A DNA stretch of 64,000 nucleotides from Pseudomonas lini. Lineage in GTDB: Bacteria; Pseudomonadota; Gammaproteobacteria; Pseudomonadales; Pseudomonadaceae. The notes under the pieces were generated by a model that did not search any database, had not been told where the DNA came from, and saw only the letters and a list, made by a program, of their open reading frames with translations. The position numbers and the translations under genes were made by a program. The stretch covers positions 1 to 64,000 of the forward strand of contig NZ_JYLB01000008.1 in NCBI RefSeq assembly GCF_001042905.1. The letters are read 5' to 3'. Positions 34,774-42,743 of this stretch are shown here, one piece after another; position 1 is the first letter of the stretch; every line of letters starts with the position of its first letter.

Positions 34774-36225
34774 ATGCACCCACACTTGATCAAATTACTC
34801 AGCCTGTCGGCCCTGACCGCGGGCATTCTCGCGGCCAGTGGTGGCGTACGTGCCGAAGACGCCAAAGCACCCAGCTTCAAGGCCGAGGATTGCTGCAGCC
34901 TGTGCCCCGCCGCCCACGACGCGAAGAACTACACCACCCGCTATCAGCAGAACTTCACCACACTGGTGCAGGCGCAGGGCGATTGGCTGTTCCGTACGCA
35001 AGAAGACTTGCGCACCGAGTTCGACACCACACCCGCCGGCTACAAACGCCTGAAACAACTGCACGAGGCGTTCAAGAGCAAAGGCGTGGAACTGGTCATC
35101 GTTTACCAGCCGACCCGTGGCCTGGTGAACCGCAATAAGCTGAACCCGGCCGAGAAGGCGAGCTACGACTTCGACAAGGCGCTGAGGAACTACAAGACCA
35201 TGCTCGGGCGTTTCGCGCAGATGGGCTACGTGGTCCCGGACCTGTCGCCGCTGACCAACGAGTCGCTGCCCGATACCCTGCCGGCTCACGATTTCTACTT
35301 CCGCGGCGACCAACACTGGACGCCGTATGGCGCCCAACGCACAGCGAAAATTGTCGCCGAGAAGGTCAAGCAATTGCCGGCCTTCGCCGACGTTCCCAAG
35401 CGTGAATTCGAGACCCATAAGTCGGGTCGCATGGGCAAGACCGGAACGTTACACAACATGGCTGGTCAACTCTGTGGCACCAGCTACGCGATCCAGTACA
35501 TGGATCAGTTCACCACCGAGCCCAAGGGCGAAGCGGGCGATGGCGATCTGTTCAGTGATTCCGGAAATCCGGAAATCACCCTGGTCGGCACCAGCCACAG
35601 TGGCAAGAACTACAACTTCGCCGGTTTCCTCGAAGAGTCCATCGGCGCCGACATTCTCAACGTAGCCTTCCCCGGTGGTGGCTTCGAAGGTTCGATGCTG
35701 CAGTACCTGGGCAGCGAAGAGTTCCAGACCAAACCGCCGAAAATCCTCATCTGGGAATTCTCGCCGCTTTATCGCCTCGATCAAGAAACCATCTACCGCC
35801 AAATGATGGCGCTGCTGGACAACGGTTGCGAAGGCAAAGATGCACAGATGAGTGCCAGTGCCACGCTCAAACCGGGCAAAAACGAATTGATGGTCAACAG
35901 CAAGAACCTGGACCTGCGCAACAGCAGTCACCAGGTCGATATCCGCTTCGCCGACACCTCGGTGAAAACCTTGCAAGCCACCCTCTGGTACATGAATGGG
36001 CGCCACGAGGACATCAAGATCGACAAACCGGAAACCTCCGATACCGACGGGCGTTTCGCCTTCGAGTTGCGCACGGACGAAGACTGGGCCTCGCAGAACC
36101 TGCTGGCCGTCGAAGTCCAGGGACCTGAGAAACCAGGTACCACGCCTCAGAAAGTCGAAGCGAAAATCTGCAAACGCAACGTGTTCTCCGGCACCGGGCA
36201 GCGTACCGCTCAAGCCGGGCAATGA
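34774..36225 (+). CDS. algX: Alginate O-acetyltransferase and scaffold protein
   Basis: A 483-residue periplasmic protein with a signal peptide (to about residue 26). The SGNH-like acetylesterase domain has GDQHWTPYG (catalytic Asp and His) and VGTSHSGKNYNF (nucleophile Ser). The C-terminal part is a carbohydrate-binding module. It transfers acetyl groups to mannuronate and bridges the secretion complex. It lies 10 bp after algG, and its stop overlaps an upstream ATG of algL. Confidence 0.95.
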   Translation: MHPHLIKLLSLSALTAGILAASGGVRAEDAKAPSFKAEDCCSLCPAAHDAKNYTTRYQQNFTTLVQAQGDWLFRTQEDLRTEFDTTPAGYKRLKQLHEAFKSKGVELVIVYQPTRGLVNRNKLNPAEKASYDFDKALRNYKTMLGRFAQMGYVVPDLSPLTNESLPDTLPAHDFYFRGDQHWTPYGAQRTAKIVAEKVKQLPAFADVPKREFETHKSGRMGKTGTLHNMAGQLCGTSYAIQYMDQFTTEPKGEAGDGDLFSDSGNPEITLVGTSHSGKNYNFAGFLEESIGADILNVAFPGGGFEGSMLQYLGSEEFQTKPPKILIWEFSPLYRLDQETIYRQMMALLDNGCEGKDAQMSASATLKPGKNELMVNSKNLDLRNSSHQVDIRFADTSVKTLQATLWYMNGRHEDIKIDKPETSDTDGRFAFELRTDEDWASQNLLAVEVQGPEKPGTTPQKVEAKICKRNVFSGTGQRTAQAGQ

Positions 36226-36236
36226 GGCTACCTCTT

Positions 36237-37367
36237 ATGAACTGCATGCAAACCCGAACGCTGAAAAAGTTACTCGCGCCCTCCCTGCTGACGCTGGCGA
36301 TGTTCGCCGGCGCCACCCAGGCCGCCGCGCCACTTCGCCCGCCGCAGGGTTACTTCGCGCCGATTGAAAAAGTCAAAACCGGCGACAAGAGTGAAGGCTG
36401 CGAAGCGATGCCGACGCCCTACACCGGTGCCCTGCAATTTCGCAGCAAATACGAAGGCTCCGACAAGGCCCGTTCGACCCTGAACGAGGCATCGGAAAAA
36501 GCCTTCCGCGACACCACCGCCGACATCACCAAGATCGAGCGCAGCACCAGCAAGCAGGTGATGAAGTTCATGCGTGACGGTCGTCCGGAACAACTGGAAT
36601 GCACCCTCAGCTGGTTGACTGCCTGGGCCAAGGCCGACGCGTTGATGTCCAAGGACTTCAACCACACCGGTAAGTCCATGCGCAAATGGGCATTGGGCAG
36701 CATGGCTTCGTCCTATGTCCGCCTGAAGTTCTCTGACTCGCATCCACTGGCTACCCACCAGGAAGAAGCGCGAGTGATTGAAGCCTGGTTCAGCAAAATG
36801 GCTGATCAGGTGGTCAGCGATTGGGACAACCTGCCGCTCGAGCAAACCAACAACCACTCGTACTGGGCAGCCTGGTCGGTGATGGCCACGTCGGTCGCCA
36901 CCAACCGCCGCGACCTGTTCGATTGGGCCGTCAAGGAATACAAGGTCGGCGTCAATCAGGTCGACGCCCAAGGCTTCCTGCCCAACGAACTCAAGCGCCA
37001 GCAACGCGCCCTCGCCTATCACAACTATGCCCTGCCGCCACTGGCGATGATCGCCAGTTTCGCTCAGGTCAACGGTGTGGATTTGCGCCAGGAAAACAAC
37101 GGTGCCTTGAAACGTCTGGGTGATCGCGTGCTTGCAGGCGTGGAAGACCCGGATGAGTTCGAAGAGAAGAACGGTAAAGAGCAGGACATGACCGACCTCA
37201 AGGTCGATTCGAAATTCGCCTGGCTCGAACCGTTCTGCTCGCTCTATACCTGCACGCCGGATGTGCTGGCGCAGAAACACAAAATGCAGCCGTTCAAGAC
37301 CTTCCGTCTCGGCGGGGATTTGACCAAGGTCTACGACCCGGCCAGCGAAAAGGGCAAAGGCTCTTAA
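36237..37367 (+). CDS. algL: Poly(beta-D-mannuronate) lyase
   Basis: A 376-residue PL5 family lyase with signal peptide (LLAPSLLTLAMFAGATQAAA). The active-site segment NNHSYWAAWSV and the NHTGKSMRKWALGS segment are as in known AlgL. It clears alginate that leaks into the periplasm. Three ATGs are possible: 36222 (overlapping algX), 36237 and 36246. I chose 36237 because GAGG lies 9 bases upstream. Confidence 0.95.
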   Translation: MNCMQTRTLKKLLAPSLLTLAMFAGATQAAAPLRPPQGYFAPIEKVKTGDKSEGCEAMPTPYTGALQFRSKYEGSDKARSTLNEASEKAFRDTTADITKIERSTSKQVMKFMRDGRPEQLECTLSWLTAWAKADALMSKDFNHTGKSMRKWALGSMASSYVRLKFSDSHPLATHQEEARVIEAWFSKMADQVVSDWDNLPLEQTNNHSYWAAWSVMATSVATNRRDLFDWAVKEYKVGVNQVDAQGFLPNELKRQQRALAYHNYALPPLAMIASFAQVNGVDLRQENNGALKRLGDRVLAGVEDPDEFEEKNGKEQDMTDLKVDSKFAWLEPFCSLYTCTPDVLAQKHKMQPFKTFRLGGDLTKVYDPASEKGKGS

Positions 37368-37381
37368 GACAAACGCAATCC

Positions 37382-37478
37382 CCCTGTAGGAGCGAGGCTT
37401 GCCCGCGAAAGCGGTGTGTCGGTCGACATCAATGTTGAATGTGACGGCCTCTTCGCGGGCAAGCCTCGCTCCTACAGG
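37382..37478. repeat. REP pair between algL and algI
   Basis: Inverted copies of the GTAGGAGCGAGGCTTGCCCGCGA-class REP lie in the 197-bp algL-algI gap, making a stable stem in the polycistronic RNA. A G-rich tract (37507-37522) follows. Confidence 0.9.
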
Positions 37479-37564
37479 AACCGCAATACATCCCCCAGGA
37501 TTTTGATGGGGGGTTTGGGGGGGCCGTTGGCCCTTGACTGTTGGTTAAACATGGAGAGATCGGG

Positions 37565-39130
37565 ATGGTATTTTCATCCAACGTGTTCCTGTTTCTGTTC
37601 TTGCCGATCTTTCTCGGCATGTACTACCTGAGCGGAATACGCTATCGCAACTTGCTGCTGCTGATTGCCAGCTACGTGTTCTACGCCTGGTGGCGTGTGG
37701 ACTTCCTTGCGCTGTTCGCAGCCGTCACGCTGTGGAACTACTGGATCGGCCTGAAAGTCGGTGCGGCAGGCGTTCGGACCAAACCGGCCCAGCGCTGGTT
37801 GCTCCTGGGCGTCGGGGTGGATCTGTGCATCCTCGGCTACTTCAAGTACGCCAACTTCGGCGTGGACAGCATCAACGCGATGATGACCTCGGTCGGTCTG
37901 TCGCCGTTCATCCTGACTCACGTGCTGTTGCCGATCGGGATCTCGTTCTACATCTTCGAGTCCATCAGCTACATCATCGACGTCTACCGTGGTGATACCC
38001 CGGCGACCCGCAACCTGATCGACTTTGCCGCATTCGTGGCGATCTTCCCGCATTTGATCGCGGGCCCCGTGTTGCGTTTCCGCGACCTGGCCGATCAGTT
38101 CAACAACCGCACCCACACCCTCGACAAGTTCTCCGAAGGTGCCACGCGGTTCATGCAGGGCTTCATCAAGAAGGTCTTCATCGCCGACACCCTGGCGGTG
38201 GTGGCCGACCATTGCTTCGCCTTGCAGGACCCGACCACGGGCGATGCCTGGCTTGGCGCCCTGGCCTACACCGCGCAGCTGTACTTCGACTTCTCCGGCT
38301 ACAGCGACATGGCGATTGGTCTGGGCTTGATGATGGGTTTCCGCTTCATGGAAAACTTCAAACAGCCGTACATCAGCCAGTCGATCACCGAGTTCTGGCG
38401 TCGCTGGCACATCAGCCTGTCGACCTGGTTGCGTGACTATCTGTACATCACCCTCGGCGGTAACCGTAAAGGCACGCTGATGACCTATCGCAACCTGTTC
38501 CTGACCATGCTGCTCGGTGGTCTGTGGCACGGCGCGAACATCACCTACATCATCTGGGGTGCCTGGCACGGCATGTGGCTGGCGATCGAAAAAGCCATCG
38601 GCCTGAACACTTCGCCACGCAGCTTCAACCCGGTCCGTTGGGCCCTGACGTTCCTGCTGGTAGTGATGGGCTGGGTGATCTTCCGCGCAGAAAACCTGCA
38701 CGTCGCCGGTCGCATGTACGGCGCGATGTTCAGCTTCGGCGAATGGTCGCTGTCGGAACTCAACCAGGCCAACCTCACCGGTCTGCAAGTGGCGACCCTG
38801 GTGGTGGCTTACGCAACCCTGGCGTTCTTCGGCCTGCGTGATTTCTACACCAACCAGCCGCCGGTCAAGACCAAGCCTGCGGCGAACACCGAGACCGATG
38901 GTCCTGCCGCTGCCACGCCTGGAATGATCAAAGCCGTACCGGGCGACAACCCGGGCAGCATCCACGAACCGGGTTACACCGTCGGCGTTGAAGCGACTGT
39001 GCAACCGGCCTACTGGACCGCTGACTGGTCCCGTTACGTGATGCGCGCTCTGGTACTGCTGCTGTTCATCGCCTCGATTCTCAAACTTTCGGCGCAAAGC
39101 TTCTCGCCGTTCCTTTACTTCCAGTTCTGA
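37565..39130 (+). CDS. algI: Alginate O-acetylation MBOAT protein
   Basis: A 521-residue polytopic membrane-bound O-acyltransferase. The catalytic His lies in GGLWHGANITYIIWGAWHG, with the conserved FWRRWHISLSTWLRDYLYI before it. It passes acetyl groups across the inner membrane to AlgJ and AlgX. The ATG at 37565 follows GGAGAGATCGGG and gives the normal start MVFSSNVFLFLF; the in-frame TTG at 37541 is not needed. It is 11 bp before algJ. Confidence 0.96.
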   Translation: MVFSSNVFLFLFLPIFLGMYYLSGIRYRNLLLLIASYVFYAWWRVDFLALFAAVTLWNYWIGLKVGAAGVRTKPAQRWLLLGVGVDLCILGYFKYANFGVDSINAMMTSVGLSPFILTHVLLPIGISFYIFESISYIIDVYRGDTPATRNLIDFAAFVAIFPHLIAGPVLRFRDLADQFNNRTHTLDKFSEGATRFMQGFIKKVFIADTLAVVADHCFALQDPTTGDAWLGALAYTAQLYFDFSGYSDMAIGLGLMMGFRFMENFKQPYISQSITEFWRRWHISLSTWLRDYLYITLGGNRKGTLMTYRNLFLTMLLGGLWHGANITYIIWGAWHGMWLAIEKAIGLNTSPRSFNPVRWALTFLLVVMGWVIFRAENLHVAGRMYGAMFSFGEWSLSELNQANLTGLQVATLVVAYATLAFFGLRDFYTNQPPVKTKPAANTETDGPAAATPGMIKAVPGDNPGSIHEPGYTVGVEATVQPAYWTADWSRYVMRALVLLLFIASILKLSAQSFSPFLYFQF

Positions 39131-39141
39131 GGGATCTGACT

Positions 39142-40317
39142 ATGACCCGCTCATTACGCATCTTCTACATCGCCCTGTTCCTGGTGACCTTGCTGGTCCT
39201 GGGCGTGTGGTCGGTACGCAGCTTCTTCGGCTTCAGTACCAATGCCGATGCGACCGTGCTCAACGGTCGCTGGAGCAAAGCCGTCGAAACGCACTACGAC
39301 GAAGAGTTCCCGATCAAGCGCCTGGGCACCAACCTTTGGGCCGCGCTGGATTTCAAACTGTTCAACGAAGGTCGTCCGGGCGTAGTGCTCGGTCGCGATC
39401 AGTGGCTCTACAGCGATGAAGAGTTCCACCCGATCGTCAACGAAGAGTTGAACCTGCAAGGCAACTACGCGCTGGTCGAAGGCGTGCGCCAGACCTTGAA
39501 AAAGCAAGGCGTGCAACTGGTGATGGCGATTGTCCCGGCCAAGACGCGTCTGTACCCGGAACATCTGGGTGAAGTGAAGCCGGCGAGTATCCACGCCAAT
39601 CTGTACAAGGATTTCCACGCTCGTGTGGCGGCCAACAAGATCCTCGCCCCTGACCTGCTCGGCCCGCTGCAAAAGGGCAAGCAAGACGGTCAGCAAGTGT
39701 TCCTGCGCACCGACACCCACTGGACTCCGGAAGGCGCGCAAATCGCTGCCCAGACCCTGGCCAAAACCATTGCCGAGAAGGCTCCGCTCAGCGGCGAACC
39801 GCAAAACTTCGTCACCGAACCTGCGGAGAAGGTGACGCACAAGGGCGACCTGCGGTTGTTCCTGCCGCTGGACCCGCTGTTCGAAAACCTGATGCCGGCG
39901 CAAGAGCCTTTGCAGAAGCGCAACACCGTGGCTGCCCAAGATCAGCCTGCCGGTGATGACGCCCTGTTCGCCAACACTGAAGTGCCGGTGGCCCTGATCG
40001 GCACCAGCTACAGCGCCAACCCGAACTGGAACTTCGTCGGTGCGCTGAAAGAAGCACTGCGCAGCGACGTGGTCAATTACGCCGAAGACGGCCATGGCCC
40101 GATTCTGCCGATGCTCACCTACCTGAAAAGCGATGCTTTCAAGAACAGCCCGCCACAAGTGCTGATCTGGGAGTTCCCTGAACGATATCTGCCTGTGAAC
40201 AACGAAATCGGTGACGCCGACCCGCAGTGGGTCGCAGAGCTTAAACAAGCCGGCGCACGCCAACAAAACGTAGCTGCAAACACTAAATCCGAGACGCCCG
40301 ACCGGGCGCAAAACTGA
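39142..40317 (+). CDS. algJ: Alginate O-acetyltransferase AlgJ
   Basis: A 391-residue protein anchored by an N-terminal signal/membrane segment (IFYIALFLVTLLVLGVW). The SGNH-like catalytic residues are in RTDTHWTPEGAQ (Asp, His) and LIGTSYSANPNWNF (Ser), parallel to AlgX. It has acetylesterase activity in relatives and forms the acetylation machine with AlgI, AlgF and AlgX. It is 11 bp after algI and 14 bp before algF. Confidence 0.95.
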   Translation: MTRSLRIFYIALFLVTLLVLGVWSVRSFFGFSTNADATVLNGRWSKAVETHYDEEFPIKRLGTNLWAALDFKLFNEGRPGVVLGRDQWLYSDEEFHPIVNEELNLQGNYALVEGVRQTLKKQGVQLVMAIVPAKTRLYPEHLGEVKPASIHANLYKDFHARVAANKILAPDLLGPLQKGKQDGQQVFLRTDTHWTPEGAQIAAQTLAKTIAEKAPLSGEPQNFVTEPAEKVTHKGDLRLFLPLDPLFENLMPAQEPLQKRNTVAAQDQPAGDDALFANTEVPVALIGTSYSANPNWNFVGALKEALRSDVVNYAEDGHGPILPMLTYLKSDAFKNSPPQVLIWEFPERYLPVNNEIGDADPQWVAELKQAGARQQNVAANTKSETPDRAQN

Positions 40318-40331
40318 AAGAGAGGTACACC

Positions 40332-40997
40332 ATGACTTTCACTACTACTCCTCGCCGTCTCGCCGCTCGCTCCTTAAAAGCAGTCGCTCTCGTTGCTGGC
40401 ATGAGCGTGTTGTCGATGTCCGCCTTCGCCGGTGACGGCGCGCTCTACGGCCCGACCGCACCCAAAGGCTCCAGTTTCGTGCGGGTCTTCAACGCTGGTA
40501 ACGCTGAAGTCAGCGCCACCGTTGGCACCACCAACCTGAGCGAAGTCGCGCCGCTGTCCAGCACCGACTTCAGCTTCATGCCGGGCGGCGATTACAGCGC
40601 CAAGGTCGGCAGCCAGACCCTGCCGGTGAAGTTGGCCGGCGACCACTATTACACCCTGGTCAACAACGCCAGCGGCGCGCCACAACTGATCGAAGAGCCG
40701 CCGTTCAAGAACAAGCAGAAATCCCTGGTTCGCGTACAGAACCTGAGCGACAAGGCCCTGACCCTGAAAACCGCCGATGGCAAGACCGAAGTGGTCCCGT
40801 CCGTAGCGGCCAAGGGCCGTGGCGAACGTGAAATCAACCCGGTAAAAGTCAGCCTGGCCCTGTACGACGGCGCCACCAAAGTCGGTGACGTGAAACCGGT
40901 TGCCCTGGAACGTGGTGAAGCCGCGGTGCTGTACGTCACCGGCAGTGGCAGCAGCCTGTCGCCAGTGTGGGTCAAGCGCCCGGTTTCGACGCGTTGA
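40332..40997 (+). CDS. algF: Alginate O-acetylation protein AlgF
   Basis: A 221-residue periplasmic protein with a signal peptide (SLKAVALVAGMSVLSMSAFA). Two small beta-rich domains follow (GSSFVRVFNAGNAEV and KSLVRVQNLSDKALT look like related repeats). It is needed for acetylation and thought to link AlgJ and AlgX. The start follows AGAGAGGTACACC. Confidence 0.94.
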   Translation: MTFTTTPRRLAARSLKAVALVAGMSVLSMSAFAGDGALYGPTAPKGSSFVRVFNAGNAEVSATVGTTNLSEVAPLSSTDFSFMPGGDYSAKVGSQTLPVKLAGDHYYTLVNNASGAPQLIEEPPFKNKQKSLVRVQNLSDKALTLKTADGKTEVVPSVAAKGRGEREINPVKVSLALYDGATKVGDVKPVALERGEAAVLYVTGSGSSLSPVWVKRPVSTR

Positions 40998-41020
40998 TTA
41001 ATTCTCTGAATTGACGCTCC

Positions 41021-41114
41021 CCCTGTGGGAGCGGGCTTGCCCGCGATGCAGACGACTCGGTGAAACAGATACACCGAAGTGATGCCATCGCAGGCAAGCC
41101 AGCTCCCACAAGGG
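41021..41114. repeat. REP pair between algF and algA
   Basis: Inverted GTGGGAGCGGGCTTGCCCGCGA-class copies, the right one slightly degenerate (GCAGGCAAGCCAGCTCCCAC), lie in the 209-bp algF-algA gap. Confidence 0.88.
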
Positions 41115-41206
41115 ACCGAGGTGTCAATTCGGACACGGAACAAGAACAAGAGTGAAACGACAGAACGCAGTAGCTCTAACCAAATCGATTTTAAAGGAGT
41201 AACAAC

Positions 41207-42658
41207 ATGATTCCGGTGATCTTGTCAGGTGGTAGCGGCTCACGTCTTTGGCCGCTTTCGCGTAAGCAATTCCCCAAGCAATTCCTCGCCCTGACCGGCG
41301 AACACACGCTGTTCCAGCAAACCCTGGAACGCCTGGTGTTCGAAGGCATGGACACTCCGATCGTGGTCTGCAACAAGGAACACCGCTTCATCGTCAACGA
41401 GCAACTGAGTGCCCGCAACCTGGACACCCAGCGCATCCTGATGGAACCCTTCGGCCGCAACACCGCGCCGGCCGTGGCCCTGACCGCGATGATGCTGGTC
41501 AATGAAGGTCGCGATGAGTTGATGCTGGTGCTGCCGGCCGACCACGTGCTGGAAGACCAGAAAGCCCTGCAACGCGCCCTGGCCCTGGCCACTGTGGCAG
41601 CCGAGCGTGGCGAGATGGTGCTGTTCGGCGTGCCGGCGACCAAACCGGAAACCGGTTACGGCTACATCAAATCCACCAACGATGCGCTGCTGCCGGAAGG
41701 CGTCAGCCGTGTCTCGCACTTCGTCGAAAAACCTGACGTGAAACGCGCCACCGAATTCGTCCAGTCCGGTGGTTACTTCTGGAACAGCGGCATGTTCCTG
41801 TTCCGCGCCAGCCGTTTCCTCGAAGAACTGAAGAAACACGATCCGGACATCTACGACACCTGCGTACTGACGCTGGAACGTAGCGCACAGGATGCCGACA
41901 CCGTCGACATCGACCCCGCCACCTTCGCCTGCTGCCCGGACAATTCCATCGATTACTCGGTGATGGAAAAAACCCAGCGCGCCTGCGTAGTGCCGCTGAC
42001 CGCCGGCTGGAGCGATGTCGGTTGCTGGTCGTCGCTGTGGGAAGTCAATGAAAAAGACGCCAACGGTAACGTCACCAAAGGCGACGTGGTCATCCAGGAC
42101 AGCAAAAACTGCATGATCCACGGCAACGGCAAACTGGTGTCGGTGATCGGCCTGGAAAACATCGTGGTCGTCGAAACCAAGGACGCCATGATGATTGTCC
42201 ACAAGGACAAGGTCCAAGGCGTGAAGCAGATGGTCAACACCCTCAATGAACAGGGCCGCAGCGAAACCCAGAACCACTGCGAAGTCTATCGTCCGTGGGG
42301 CTCCTACGACTCGGTCGACATGGGCGGCCGCTTCCAGGTCAAGCGCATCTCGGTCAAGCCGGGCGCGTGCCTGTCGCTGCAAATGCACCACCACCGCGCC
42401 GAACACTGGATCGTGGTCAGCGGCACTGCTGAAGTGACCTGCGACGAAAACGTGTTCCTGCTGACTGAAAACCAGTCGACCTACATCCCGATCGCCTCGG
42501 TTCACCGTCTGCGCAACCCGGGCAAGATTCCACTCGAGATCATCGAAGTGCAATCGGGCAGCTACCTGGGTGAAGACGATATCGAGCGGTTTGAAGATAT
42601 CTACGGTCGCTCTACCCCGATCGAACGCGGCGTGTCGGTGAAAACCATCGCGCAGTGA
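41207..42658 (+). CDS. algA: Mannose-1-phosphate guanylyltransferase / mannose-6-phosphate isomerase
   Basis: A 483-residue bifunctional enzyme. The N-terminal nucleotidyltransferase domain has the pyrophosphorylase motif GGSGSRLWPLSRKQFPK at residues 6-22 and the FVEKPD motif. The C-terminal type II PMI cupin has QMHHHRAEHWIVVSGTAEV. It supplies GDP-mannose to AlgD. An excellent ribosome-binding site (AAAGGAG) precedes the ATG. It is the last gene of the operon, separated from algF by a REP pair, and followed by a strong terminator. Confidence 0.97.
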   Translation: MIPVILSGGSGSRLWPLSRKQFPKQFLALTGEHTLFQQTLERLVFEGMDTPIVVCNKEHRFIVNEQLSARNLDTQRILMEPFGRNTAPAVALTAMMLVNEGRDELMLVLPADHVLEDQKALQRALALATVAAERGEMVLFGVPATKPETGYGYIKSTNDALLPEGVSRVSHFVEKPDVKRATEFVQSGGYFWNSGMFLFRASRFLEELKKHDPDIYDTCVLTLERSAQDADTVDIDPATFACCPDNSIDYSVMEKTQRACVVPLTAGWSDVGCWSSLWEVNEKDANGNVTKGDVVIQDSKNCMIHGNGKLVSVIGLENIVVVETKDAMMIVHKDKVQGVKQMVNTLNEQGRSETQNHCEVYRPWGSYDSVDMGGRFQVKRISVKPGACLSLQMHHHRAEHWIVVSGTAEVTCDENVFLLTENQSTYIPIASVHRLRNPGKIPLEIIEVQSGSYLGEDDIERFEDIYGRSTPIERGVSVKTIAQ

Positions 42659-42675
42659 TTTGACCGGTAAAAAAT

Positions 42676-42738
42676 AAAAAGCCCTCGCCCAGCCCGCTGC
42701 GTCCCTATCCGCAGTGGGTTGGGTGGGGGCTTTTTCTC
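42676..42738. terminator. Terminator at the end of the alginate operon
   Basis: A long hairpin from AAAAAGCCC (42676) to GGGCTTTTT (42735), with inner pairing CCCAGCCCGCTGCG / CGCAGTGGGTTGGG, is flanked by A-rich and T-rich tracts. It can end algA and the convergent RHS gene. Confidence 0.9.
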
Positions 42739-42743
42739 TTGCG

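Noticed and set aside
31486..34880. Two long minus-strand ORFs (542 and 641 codons) opposite algE and algG
   Set aside because: Antisense frames of well-recognised genes, with low-complexity translations and no start signals.
37574..39097. A 507-codon minus-strand ORF opposite algI
   Set aside because: The translation is highly charged with no fold pattern; algI on the plus strand is unmistakable.
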